From positions 142,591 to 206,590 of the forward strand of contig JBBRYI010000007.1 of NCBI GenBank assembly GCA_038237805.1: a stretch of 64,000 bases of DNA, written 5' to 3'. Below, in pieces: positions 53,514-61,253 of the stretch. A model generated the notes under the pieces. That model made no database searches, was not told the DNA's origin, and saw only the letters and a list, made by a program, of their open reading frames with translations. The translations under genes and the position numbers were made by a program. This DNA comes from JBBQFI01 sp038237805. GTDB taxonomy: Bacteria; Verrucomicrobiota; Verrucomicrobiia; Chthoniobacterales; UBA10450. The number at the start of each line of letters is the position of its first letter. Positions within the stretch are counted from its first letter, which is position 1.

Positions 53514-54365
53514 GAGCGGCCAAAGCCTTCTCAACGTCTCGCTGTTGATTCGGCAAATTTCCACCGGCTCCGGCCGACTTAATTTCGGATGATCCATTTC
53601 GGAAACGAAGCGCTGCTTTCGTCTCGCGTATTGCGGCGTTGAAAAAGCGCCGCAAATATCGCCCGCAACAATTCGCGTGGCGTTGCGTAATTCGCCTAGC
53701 GCCCATTCGAGATCGTCCACCGTGAAGCGTCCGCTTTCCCAATTCGTCACTGCGTCCGTCGCGCGGAGACAATCGAGATCGATCGTGACGTAAACAGCTT
53801 CGCCGGCCAGTTCCTTAGCGAACGCGAGAAAGCGTTGCTGCCAATCGAGCCGCACAATCGCGCCTCGGCGTTTTCGCGCGAAAGCGGAGCGATCATCCGC
53901 CCACGGATGTACTTGAAGGCGGCTTTCTCGCTCTGCCCGCCGATTCCCGAAAATCTTCCGCGGCCACCAGCATTCAAAGTTTCCGCAGCCCCATACGCTT
54001 ACTTTTTTCACCTGCGGAAGTTCGAGCGCCCGGTTGACCCAGCTCCCACAACACCACTTCGGCGGACGAATGTCCCAGTCGGGATGATTGTCGAATGATA
54101 CGACTGTGACCGGTTCGCGCACTGGCCGGAGCCAAAGCGCCGTCAGATGATGGAAATCGCCCGAACCGTAGAGAAGAAATGGCGCGAGCTGCGGTTCAAT
54201 TTCGCGGTAAAAATTCTCGACCTCACGTGGCAGCGCGCAAAAGCGCAGCCGCGGGCCCCAGGCTGTTGTGTCGACGGACTCGAACGGAACGCTGTTGCGC
54301 TCCCACGCGCCATCTAAATCCAGATGCAACAAGATGGATTGTCCCCAATTGCGCGAAAAAATCAA
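53502..54365 (-). CDS. arginase/ureohydrolase-fold protein
   Basis: 287 residues. Metal-site motifs of the arginase fold are visible: GSGDFHHLT, VVSFDNHPDWD and VYVTIDLDCL. The spacing is loose and other arginase motifs are weak, so the enzyme class (guanidine hydrolase, deacetylase-like or other) is uncertain. It converges with the SMR-like pair. Confidence 0.75.
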   Translation of the reverse strand: MIFSRNWGQSILLHLDLDGAWERNSVPFESVDTTAWGPRLRFCALPREVENFYREIEPQLAPFLLYGSGDFHHLTALWLRPVREPVTVVSFDNHPDWDIRPPKWCCGSWVNRALELPQVKKVSVWGCGNFECWWPRKIFGNRRAERESRLQVHPWADDRSAFARKRRGAIVRLDWQQRFLAFAKELAGEAVYVTIDLDCLRATDAVTNWESGRFTVDDLEWALGELRNATRIVAGDICGAFSTPQYARRKQRFVSEMDHPKLSRPEPVEICRINSETLRRLWPLLAE

Positions 54366-54434
54366 CGCTTCGCTGCTGGACGCGCGTTATTTCATGCGCG
54401 CATCGGCTTTCGGAAACACGATGCTTACATTGCT

Positions 54435-54896
54435 ATGGCTAAGGCCAATAACAATTCGCGGACAAAAAAGAACGAAGAGCGCAGTCTTTGGTGTCGCATG
54501 CAGGACGCTTTTCACGTTTTCGCTCGAAAGTCCTCCCATATTCTGGGGAGCCCGCTGGCTTTCGCCATTGCCATTCTGATTATCCTCGTCTGGGCAACCC
54601 TTGGGCCGACCTTTCATTACTCGGATACGTGGCAGCTCATCATTAACACCGGCACGACCATCGTTACCTTTTTGATGGTGTTCTTGATTCAAAATACGCA
54701 AAACCGCGACGCGAAGGCGTTTCATCTCAAATTGGATGAACTCATACGTGCTTTGGCGGGCGCGCGTAACCAGTTGGTAGATCTTGAAGAGCTCTCCGAC
54801 GACGAGTTGAAGAAAATCGAGGAGGAGTTCAAACAACTGAGCGAAAAGGCTTCACGCGCGAAGGAGGCCAAGAAAAAAAAGGCTGCGGCAAAATAA
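54435..54896 (+). CDS. low-affinity iron permease family protein
   Basis: 153 residues from the ATG at 54435 (MAKANNNSRTKKNEERSLW); a longer upstream frame is a shadow. Two membrane helices (PLAFAIAILIILVWATLGP and NTGTTIVTFLMVFLIQNTQN) match the low-affinity iron permease pattern, ending in VFLIQNTQNRDAKAFHLKLD. A coiled-coil Lys-rich tail follows. Transport has not been shown for bacterial members. Its stop is next to the nth stop. Confidence 0.83.
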   Translation: MAKANNNSRTKKNEERSLWCRMQDAFHVFARKSSHILGSPLAFAIAILIILVWATLGPTFHYSDTWQLIINTGTTIVTFLMVFLIQNTQNRDAKAFHLKLDELIRALAGARNQLVDLEELSDDELKKIEEEFKQLSEKASRAKEAKKKKAAAK

Positions 54897-55571
54897 TCAT
54901 CCTTCTTTTTCCGCCGGTGCAGCCACGCCTGTGCGAATAAAAATTTTCCCGCTCGGACAAAGTCTGAAAACTTCGCAGTGATGACAATCCGGCCGTCGCG
55001 CAAAGCAGCGCCGCCGTCCATGCCAGATGAGCCAGTGACTCCAGTTTGTCCAATGCTGGCGAGGCACCAGTTTCATCAGGTCCTGCTCGATTTTTTCCGG
55101 ATCGCTTTGTTTCGTTAGGCGAAGCCGCTGCGATAAGCGAATGACGTGCGTATCGACGACGATGCCTTCATCGACGCCGAAGGCATTTCCAAGAACGACA
55201 TTCGCCGTTTTGCGCCCCACGCCGGGGAGCTCGCGCAATTGCGCCATCGTGTTGGGAACTTTTCCGCCATGCTTTTCTGCGATTGCTTTCGTCGCTCCCT
55301 GGATGCTTTTTGTTTTATTGCGGAAAAATCCCGTCGATTGAATCGCAAGTTCCAATTCGGTGCGCGGCGCGCGCGCGTAATCAGCCGCAGTTTTGTACTT
55401 GGCGAAGAGCGACGGCGTAACAAGATTGACGCGCTTGTCCGTGCATTGTGCCGAAAGGATGGTCGCGACCAACAATTGCAGCGGGTTCTTAAAACTGAGT
55501 TCACAGTGCGCGCCCGGATAAACTTGCGGGAAGATTTGTACGAGCTGTGCGACGCGCTCGCGTGGCGTCAT
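54897..55571 (-). CDS. nth: endonuclease III
   Basis: 224 residues. Base-excision enzyme that removes oxidised pyrimidines and cleaves the abasic site. It has the helix-hairpin-helix LPGVGRKTANVVL with catalytic Lys121, Asp140 in VVDTHVIR, and 4Fe-4S cysteines 189, 196, 199 and 205. It overlaps the PGPGW gene by four bases, and a near-match to the LexA box lies before that gene. Confidence 0.95.
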   Translation of the reverse strand: MTPRERVAQLVQIFPQVYPGAHCELSFKNPLQLLVATILSAQCTDKRVNLVTPSLFAKYKTAADYARAPRTELELAIQSTGFFRNKTKSIQGATKAIAEKHGGKVPNTMAQLRELPGVGRKTANVVLGNAFGVDEGIVVDTHVIRLSQRLRLTKQSDPEKIEQDLMKLVPRQHWTNWSHWLIWHGRRRCFARRPDCHHCEVFRLCPSGKIFIRTGVAAPAEKEG

Positions 55572-55852
55572 CGATTGTAAGCGCGCTCCGGCGATTTTAT
55601 CGACTGCGCCTTGCGGCGAACTTTATCGACCAGAATTTTACCGCGTTTAAGGACGCGGCGTGCCCATGCGAATTCGGATGCCAGCACGGCCAACCCAAGC
55701 GGAATAACAATTACTGCAGGCCCCGGCAAAACGATGAGTGCGAGGCCAAATAATAAAATAGTAATTCCAATGATGGCGACGAGCGTCTTGCGCAGGCGCG
55801 GCATCCCGTCCAGGCCTAACTTTGTTATCCAGCGTTGCAGAAAATTTCTCAT
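55568..55852 (-). CDS. PGPGW-like small membrane protein
   Basis: 94 residues from the ATG at 55852 (MRNFLQRWITKLGLDGMPR). One or two membrane helices surround the hallmark IVLPGPAVIVIPLGLAVLAS and EFAWARRVL. The family has no known function. It is coupled to nth (overlap at 55568-55571). Confidence 0.75.
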   Translation of the reverse strand: MRNFLQRWITKLGLDGMPRLRKTLVAIIGITILLFGLALIVLPGPAVIVIPLGLAVLASEFAWARRVLKRGKILVDKVRRKAQSIKSPERAYNR

Positions 55853-55858
55853 CGCGTT

Positions 55859-55870
55859 CTTCACTTGAAC
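55859..55870. promoter_or_regulatory. possible degenerate LexA box before the PGPGW-nth pair
   Basis: On the minus strand GTTCAAGTGAAG, one mismatch from GTTC-N4-GAAC, 6 bp upstream of the ATG at 55852. It is weaker than the three boxes in the imu region and may be chance. Confidence 0.3.
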
Positions 55871-55934
55871 GCAATGTGGTGAATGCGCAATTGAAACTGA
55901 TTTCCTCTGGGTCAACTCGCTTAGATCTCGGGCC

Positions 55935-55959
55935 GGGCGATTGGGTCAATCGCCCCTAC
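55935..55959. repeat. half copy of the GGTAGGGG-family palindrome at the hflX stop
   Basis: A hairpin of GGGCGATTGGGTCAATCGCC followed by CCTAC, equal to the right half of the 48.2- and 62.2-kb elements. The hflX TGA (55946-55948) falls in its loop, so the last residues (LNGRGD) derive from the repeat. Confidence 0.75.
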
Positions 55960-57235
55960 CGTTGAGCGCTTCAGCGAAGGGCGCGAGCTTTTGCTCCAAT
56001 TGCGGCGGGATGTGCGCCACGATTATTGCAGCGTCACCGTCGTAACGAAGTTCGAGCATGTGACCGATGCGATGAATTTCGGCAATCAAGCTTGATTCGG
56101 TTAACGGAACGCGAAAGTGGGAACGCAACCGCCACGAGGCGAGTTCGTCCTGCAAAGCACTGATTAACCCGCTCATGCCGTCACCCGTGCGCGCGGAGAT
56201 CGCAACGCTGCCAGGGAATTTTTTCAGATAAACCTGAACGTGCTCGGCATTTTCAACCGCATCGATCTTGTTAAAAACCAAAAGCGTCTGCTTGTCGTAC
56301 GCGCCGAGCTCTTTCGTCACCGTGTTGACCGCCTCAATGTTTTCGTCCACGCGCGGGTGACTAAGATCGATCACGTGAATGAGCAGATCCGCTTCGCTTA
56401 CTTCCTCGAGCGTCGCCTTGAATGATTCAATTAGCGTGTGCGGAAGCTTTCGCAAAAAGCCGACCGTGTCTGTGAGCAAAACGCGTTGTTTGTTAGGCAG
56501 AGTGAAGCTTCGCGTCGTCGGATCGAGCGTGGCGAAAAGTTTGTTTTCGGCAACGAGGTCCGAGCCCGTAAGCAAATTCAGCAACGTCGATTTGCCGGCG
56601 TTGGTGTAACCGACCACGGCCGCGACCGGCCATTGATGGCGTTTGCGTCCCTGCCGCTGCACCATCCGAACTTTGCGGACGCCTTCAAGTTCGCGTTCCA
56701 GCCGCGCGATCCGTTCCTGCACGCGCCGCCGGTCCACTTCCAATTGTGTTTCCCCCGGACCACGCGTGCCAATGCCGCCAGTTTGCCGCGAAAGGTGGTT
56801 CCACATTCTCGTTAGGCGGGGCAGCAGATATTGCAATTGCGCGAGCTCGATTTGCAATCGGCCTTCGCGACTGCGCGCGCGCTGCGCGAAAATATCGAGA
56901 ATCAATTGCGTGCGATCGAGAACCTTGCGCGAGAGCAGATTCTCGAGGTTGCGGCCCTGCGCGGGCGAGAGTTCGTCATTAAAAATGACCGATGTAACTT
57001 GCCGATCCTTGAACGATTCCTTGATCAGCTCGGCTTTCCCGCGGCCGATGTAAAAGGGCGCTGTCGGCTTTTGCAATTTTTGCGTGACGGTATCGACCAC
57101 TTCCGCTCCGGCCGAGCTGGCGAGCTCGCGCAACTCTTCCATCGAATCGCGCAGATCCCATTTTGAGACTCCATCCTGTTCCAGTCCGATAAGGAGCGCG
57201 CGCTCCTGTTTTTTCTTTGGTGAAGTCTCAATCAT
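55946..57235 (-). CDS. hflX: HflX-type ribosome-associated GTPase
   Basis: 429 residues from the ATG at 57235 (MIETSPKKKQERALLIGLEQ). The N-terminal HflX domain contains FNDELSPAQGRNLENLLSRK and GGIGTRGPGETQLEVDRRRV. The G domain has VVGYTNAGKSTLLNLLTG, DTVGFLRKLPH and FNKIDAV. HflX splits stalled ribosomes. The gene overlaps the miaA stop by 8 bp. The stop codon comes from a palindromic repeat. TCGTTAGGC is at 56809. Confidence 0.94.
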   Translation of the reverse strand: MIETSPKKKQERALLIGLEQDGVSKWDLRDSMEELRELASSAGAEVVDTVTQKLQKPTAPFYIGRGKAELIKESFKDRQVTSVIFNDELSPAQGRNLENLLSRKVLDRTQLILDIFAQRARSREGRLQIELAQLQYLLPRLTRMWNHLSRQTGGIGTRGPGETQLEVDRRRVQERIARLERELEGVRKVRMVQRQGRKRHQWPVAAVVGYTNAGKSTLLNLLTGSDLVAENKLFATLDPTTRSFTLPNKQRVLLTDTVGFLRKLPHTLIESFKATLEEVSEADLLIHVIDLSHPRVDENIEAVNTVTKELGAYDKQTLLVFNKIDAVENAEHVQVYLKKFPGSVAISARTGDGMSGLISALQDELASWRLRSHFRVPLTESSLIAEIHRIGHMLELRYDGDAAIIVAHIPPQLEQKLAPFAEALNGRGD

Positions 57236-58166
57236 CCCTGTGCGCGAAAGACAGACGTGCTTCGCGCAAAATCCATTCGATGGCCTCACCGTGGCCGTAG
57301 AGAGATAAGTTCAGCGGCGAAAAACTAGTTTGGCGCCGAAACCAGGTCAACTGTCTTTTGGCATAACGCCGTGTCGCCTGTTGGATTTGCGCGACGCATT
57401 CTAGTTCGGGAATCTCTCCTGCGATCAATTGGCGAATTTCGCGTAAGCCGAGGGTTTGTTCAGCGGTTGCACCGATCGATTCAAGATTTCGCACTTCATC
57501 AACCACGCCATTCGCGAACATCGTCTCCACCCGCCGATTGATACGATCATAAATTTCATCGCGATCGCGAAAAACAAAGATGCCTGCAGCTGCCGCTGTA
57601 GCTGCCGTTGTCTCATCGGCAGAACTGCCGCCAGTGACGGCGGCAGCTACAATGGCCGAAGCCGGTCGCCCTGTAAGTAGACAAATCTCGATCGCACGAA
57701 CCAGTCGCCGAGGATTTTTTTGGTCGATCGTGCATGCAATTCTCGGGTCGAGCGTTTTGAGGCGGACGAACAATTCTGCGACGCTTAATTGATTCAGTTG
57801 TTCGCGTAGTTTGCGACTGGCGCCCGGCATCGGCGCCAAACCCTGCGTGATCGCTTTGACGTAGAGACCGCTCCCGCCGACGACAATCGCTGGTTTTCCG
57901 CGCGTGTTAATTTGTTGAATTGCGTCACAGGCGCGCGTCCGAAATTTTTCTGCGTTCATCTCTTCGCTCAACGGGATCGCGCCGAGCAAATGATGCGGTG
58001 CCTTTGCTAAAGTTTCGGAATCAGGTTTCGCCGTCAGCAAATCGAGCCCGCGATAAATCTGAAATGCATCCGCACTGACAATTTCCGCGCCGCACTGCTG
58101 CGCGACTTCCGCCGCCAGTTCAGATTTCCCGGTCGCGGTCGGACCGACGATGAAAAATGCGCGCAT
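57228..58166 (-). CDS. miaA: tRNA dimethylallyltransferase, with an in-frame repeat insert
   Basis: 312 residues from the ATG at 58166; a TTG one codon upstream is possible. MiaA prenylates A37 of tRNAs that read U-starting codons. The P-loop is GPTATGKSELAAEVA, followed by VSADAFQIYRGLD, the catalytic-loop VVGGSGLYVKAITQGL and NPRRLVRAIEICLLTGRP. A 55-bp palindrome (57597-57651) is read in frame near residues 172-190, giving an Ala/Thr/Ser-rich loop (AAVTGGSSADETTAATAA) where most MiaA proteins have different, shorter sequence. The start lies directly after the T-run of an upstream terminator-like hairpin. Confidence 0.9.
   Translation of the reverse strand: MRAFFIVGPTATGKSELAAEVAQQCGAEIVSADAFQIYRGLDLLTAKPDSETLAKAPHHLLGAIPLSEEMNAEKFRTRACDAIQQINTRGKPAIVVGGSGLYVKAITQGLAPMPGASRKLREQLNQLSVAELFVRLKTLDPRIACTIDQKNPRRLVRAIEICLLTGRPASAIVAAAVTGGSSADETTAATAAAAGIFVFRDRDEIYDRINRRVETMFANGVVDEVRNLESIGATAEQTLGLREIRQLIAGEIPELECVAQIQQATRRYAKRQLTWFRRQTSFSPLNLSLYGHGEAIEWILREARLSFAHRDD
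57597..57651. repeat. GTAGC-family palindromic element inside miaA
   Basis: Ends TGTAGCTGCCG (57597-57607) and CGGCAGCTACA (57641-57651) are perfect inverted 11-mers. Two inner hairpins are CGGCAGAACTGCCG and GCCGCCAGTGACGGCGGC. It is in frame and encodes an Ala-rich segment of MiaA. Confidence 0.85.
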
Positions 58167-58167
58167 C

Positions 58168-58207
58168 AAAAAAAGAAACCGGAAGACAAACTTTGTCTTC
58201 CGGTTTC
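58168..58207 (-). terminator. strong intrinsic terminator between the RRM gene and miaA
   Basis: Perfect 16-bp arms (GAAACCGGAAGACAAA and its complement) with a one-base loop, followed on the minus strand by seven T. It is well placed to end the RRM transcript. The T-run ends one base from the miaA ATG, leaving no room for a ribosome site of normal spacing. Confidence 0.85.
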
Positions 58208-58232
58208 GAAGCCTAACGAATTCGAGAGTGCG

Positions 58233-58736
58233 CTAATTTCTGACGTGATGCTCGCTCGACTTCGCTCCACTCACGACCAGTTTGCGGCCGAGGAATTCCT
58301 TGTCATGCAATTCCGCGACCGCGCGTTTTGCCTCGTCCACGGTCAGCATTTGCACGAAGGCGAAACCTTTCGAGCGCTGATTATGTTTGTAAGTAACGAC
58401 TTCTGCGTTCTGCACCTCTCCGACGCCGTTGAACAGCTCGAAGAGATCGCTCTCGGTCGCGTCGAAAGAAAGATTGCCGACGTAAAGACGTGGCGTCGTG
58501 ACTTCGACTGATTCGGGTTTACGCGCTGGCCGCGGCTGCTGCTGCTGCGCACCATTCCGTCCTGTGACGGAAGGCTTGGTTTTTCCGTTGGTGAAAAGCG
58601 CTGTGATTTTTTGCCAGAACGTTCTTTTCTCTGGCGCTCTCGGGGTCGCCGGCTGATAACGCGAGCGACCATCGCCCCTTCGTCGGGACCCGCCGCGCGA
58701 ACGCCGCGAGTTTCTCCCGGATGGATGAGATTTCAT
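58233..58736 (-). CDS. RNA-recognition-motif (RRM) protein
   Basis: 167 residues. A basic, disordered N-terminal part (SRRSRGGSRRRGDGRSRYQP) precedes one RRM at about residues 80-160 with RNP2 LYVGNLSF and RNP1 KGFAFVQM. Single-RRM proteins of bacteria often act as cold-shock or mRNA-binding factors. It sits before miaA-hflX, the place of hfq in E. coli-type clusters, but with a terminator in between. A hairpin at 58806-58825 lies in its upstream region. Confidence 0.9.
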   Translation of the reverse strand: MKSHPSGRNSRRSRGGSRRRGDGRSRYQPATPRAPEKRTFWQKITALFTNGKTKPSVTGRNGAQQQQPRPARKPESVEVTTPRLYVGNLSFDATESDLFELFNGVGEVQNAEVVTYKHNQRSKGFAFVQMLTVDEAKRAVAELHDKEFLGRKLVVSGAKSSEHHVRN

Positions 58737-59142
58737 ATTGATCCTTAAGGTTTACCCAATTTTCATTTGGGCGGAGCGCATCAAAAGATACACCGTCCGC
58801 GGCCGGCAAACCCCGAAGGGTTTGCAGCTTATTAGCGGTCTGAGCCGCCGGAAACTCCGCCTCGTTATGCCGGCAAATTTTCGAAAGGCAACCCGCACAA
58901 GTCAGCCAATGATCCATCAGGGACGCGATGACTCTCATCGCTTTTTCTAAAAAACTGGATCGTCGTAAAAAACGGGGAGCCGGAGTATCGAAACTGATTC
59001 CCGACATGTGTGAATAACTACTCCGCGCCTGTCTCGATTGCAAGCCTTCTCAAACCCTCTCCTATTTGTAGCGGCGGTCTATGACCGTCGCACTTCCACG
59101 CCCGAGTTTTGCGGCGGTCACAGACCGCCGCTAAAGGGTTCC
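58737..59142. other. 406-bp gene-free stretch before the RRM gene
   Basis: No supported gene. It holds an inverted pair GCAAACCC/GGGTTTGC (58806-58825) that could fold in the leader of the RRM transcript, and a GTAGC-family repeat at 59068-59134. I see no recognisable riboswitch or promoter with confidence. Confidence 0.5.
59068..59134. repeat. GTAGC-family palindromic repeat, intergenic pair
   Basis: It starts TGTAGCGGCGGTCTATGACC and ends CACAGACCGCCGCTAAA. Each half is a hairpin of the GCGGCGGTC type with a central spacer. Related to the elements at 39.5, 46.7 and 57.6 kb. Confidence 0.8.
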
Positions 59143-60090
59143 TCAGGCGCCACAACGCTCGAACCACTCGACAAATTTCGGCAAGCCGACGGCGAGCGAA
59201 GTTGTGGGATTGTAGCCAAGGAGCTTTCTCGCTTTCGAAATATCTGCGCAGGTGAGGGGCACATCGCCCGGTTGTTCGGGAAGCTGATTGATCCGCGCTT
59301 TTTTTCCGACGGCGGTTTCAATTGCTGCGATCAAATCCTTCAGCTGCACCGTTTCGCTCTCGCCGAGATTGAAAATATCGAAGAGCGGTCCGTTGTAATT
59401 GAGCGAAGCCATCACGCCTTGAATGATGTCATCGATGTAGGTGTAATCGCGGCGCGTCGTGCCGTCTCCGAACTGATTAATCGGTTCGCCCGCGCGAATT
59501 CTCTTCGTGAATTGATGGATTGCCAAATCGGGACGTTGCCGCGCGCCGTAGACCGTAAAAAAGCGCAGCGCGATGATGCGCATCTGATAAAGATGCGAGT
59601 AGGTCGAGCAAAGGAATTCCGCGGCAATTTTGCTCGCCGCATAAGGACTGATTGTTTGCGTGATGTGCATCTCTTCCGAGAAAGGCACCTTTTTCGAGAT
59701 GCCGTAAACCGAGGAACTCGAAGCGAAGATGAAACGTTCGATGCCCGTGGCGCGCGCGGCCTCGAGCAAATGCAGCGTCCCGATTACATTCGTGTCGTAG
59801 TAAAGTTGCGGGTGATCAAGGGACGGGCGGACGCCGGCCCGCGCCGCCAGATGCACAATGACATCGAATTTTTCGCGGTGAAACAGTGTGCGCACAGCAT
59901 TGGCCTCGCGCAGATCCATTTGATGGACACCGATCCGGTCGGCGACTGCGGCAATGTTGTCGCGCTTGATCCGCGGATCGTAAAAGTCGTTAAAATCGTC
60001 GAGAATGGAAATCTCATGGTCAAGAGCGAGCAGTTTCTCGACAAGGTGCGAACCGATAAAGCCGGCGCCGCCTGTGACTAAGATTCGCAC
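59143..60090 (-). CDS. NAD-dependent sugar epimerase (UDP-glucuronate 4-epimerase-like)
   Basis: 315 residues. Extended short-chain dehydrogenase: Rossmann GGAGFIGSHLVEKLL, DDFNDFYDPRIKRDN, HLAARAGVRPSLDHP, and the catalytic Ser/Tyr/Lys of SSSSVYGISK and SPYAASKIAAE. This pattern is typical of UDP-glucuronate 4-epimerases, so a role in polysaccharide precursor supply is likely, but substrate tests are needed to fix it. It is divergent from the M23 gene with 15 bp between starts. Confidence 0.88.
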   Translation of the reverse strand: MRILVTGGAGFIGSHLVEKLLALDHEISILDDFNDFYDPRIKRDNIAAVADRIGVHQMDLREANAVRTLFHREKFDVIVHLAARAGVRPSLDHPQLYYDTNVIGTLHLLEAARATGIERFIFASSSSVYGISKKVPFSEEMHITQTISPYAASKIAAEFLCSTYSHLYQMRIIALRFFTVYGARQRPDLAIHQFTKRIRAGEPINQFGDGTTRRDYTYIDDIIQGVMASLNYNGPLFDIFNLGESETVQLKDLIAAIETAVGKKARINQLPEQPGDVPLTCADISKARKLLGYNPTTSLAVGLPKFVEWFERCGA

Positions 60091-60105
60091 GGCGCGACGG
60101 TAAAG

Positions 60106-60792
60106 ATGAAGCGAAACGCGAGCAAGGGCAGAACGCGATTAGCAACGGCGATTCTATTTGTCCTGGTGTTTCTCATTGCTTTGTGCGGAACACTTCTCGT
60201 TCGCCTTTGGCCCGAGCTGACGCGCCCCAAGAAATTCGATCCGGCCTTTTATCTTCCGTCGCCCCTTGATCTTGCCTCGTTGCCGACGGCGACGCGTTTT
60301 GATTTTCCGCTCGGGAATGAGAATGGCGCCTTTGCCTACAACGCGCAGCGTTTCACCGACAATCGCCACCTCGGCGATGATCTCAACGGCATTGGCGGAG
60401 AAAATAGTGACTTCGGCGATCCGATTTACGCCGTCGCTGATGGCCGCGTTTTGCTTGCGCGGGAGGGGGGACCGGGCTGGGGCAATGTCATTATTGTCCT
60501 CCATGCCTACGAAGAAAATGGCGGACGAAAATACATTCAGTCGTACTACGCGCATGTAGACACAATGCTGGTTGCTCCACCGCAGGAGGTTCGCCGCGGC
60601 CAGCAGATTGCCACGGTCGGGAATGCCAACGGCCAATATTTTGCGCATCTGCATTTCGAAATGCGCGGATTCGTGACGCCGTTTATCGGCTCGGGATATC
60701 GCCAGGATACGCGTGGCTGGATCAATCCAAGCGACTTCATCGCGAAACATCGCGGCGCGCCAGCCGATGACGTCGGCCGTCCTCCGCTGTAG
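60106..60792 (+). CDS. M23-family metallopeptidase
   Basis: 228 residues. An N-terminal membrane anchor (ATAILFVLVFLIALCGTLLV) is followed by a LytM-like domain with the zinc residues in RHLGDDLNG, the SYYAHVDTM segment and AHLHFEMRG. Such enzymes cut peptidoglycan cross-links or, if inactive, regulate amidases. The stop TAG (60790-60792) belongs to the TGTAG end of a palindromic element, so the C-terminus may be affected. Confidence 0.85.
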   Translation: MKRNASKGRTRLATAILFVLVFLIALCGTLLVRLWPELTRPKKFDPAFYLPSPLDLASLPTATRFDFPLGNENGAFAYNAQRFTDNRHLGDDLNGIGGENSDFGDPIYAVADGRVLLAREGGPGWGNVIIVLHAYEENGGRKYIQSYYAHVDTMLVAPPQEVRRGQQIATVGNANGQYFAHLHFEMRGFVTPFIGSGYRQDTRGWINPSDFIAKHRGAPADDVGRPPL

Positions 60793-60818
60793 AGGCGGCG
60801 GCTGTGTCAGCCGCTACC
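60788..60818. repeat. GTAGC-family palindrome at the M23 gene stop
   Basis: TGTAGAGGCGGCGGCTGTGT and then CAGCCGCTACC, with the M23 stop in its TGTAG. TCGTTAGGC begins six bases downstream at 60824. Confidence 0.75.
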
Positions 60819-60826
60819 ATTACTCG

Positions 60827-61246
60827 TTAGGCTGGTGGGTGCGCGAGCAGATAGCCCCAGTTCAACACCAGAACCACGATGACCATAATGCGCACGACTT
60901 TCTTTTCTGTTCGTTTCCAATCAGCCAGCCGCAAGCGGGGTCCACGAGTCGTAAGAACGGCAAAAGCATAAACATCGAACAGCGCAATGAGACACAAACT
61001 TGCGAAGACGAGCGGATTGAAAAGCAACGCGTTATGAAAATGTCCCTGAAAAAATTGAATGGTGGATCTTGTTGCGCCGCACGTGACACACGGGAATCCG
61101 GTCAGAGCGTGAAATGCGCAGCTGGGCCACGGCAGCCCCAATTCAAACCATAGTGCGCTGGCAGCGAGTCCCGCCGTGGACACGCTTAGCCAGAGTAACT
61201 CATGATCTGTTTCTGTTGGTTCGAGTCGTCTCCAGGAAAGTCGCAT
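60827..61246 (-). CDS. DUF2752 family membrane protein
   Basis: 139 residues with three membrane helices and the family signature near residue 45: CAFHALTGFPCVTCGATRST, which has three cysteines of a likely metal site. Function unknown. It lies 7 bp downstream of the GYF-domain gene on the same strand, as often seen for this family. Confidence 0.88.
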   Translation of the reverse strand: MRLSWRRLEPTETDHELLWLSVSTAGLAASALWFELGLPWPSCAFHALTGFPCVTCGATRSTIQFFQGHFHNALLFNPLVFASLCLIALFDVYAFAVLTTRGPRLRLADWKRTEKKVVRIMVIVVLVLNWGYLLAHPPA

Positions 61247-61253
61247 CGGGCTC

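Noticed and set aside
59038..60081. Long plus-strand ORF (347 codons) opposite the epimerase gene
   Set aside because: It is antisense to a clear NAD-dependent epimerase with full motifs, and its translation shows no family pattern.
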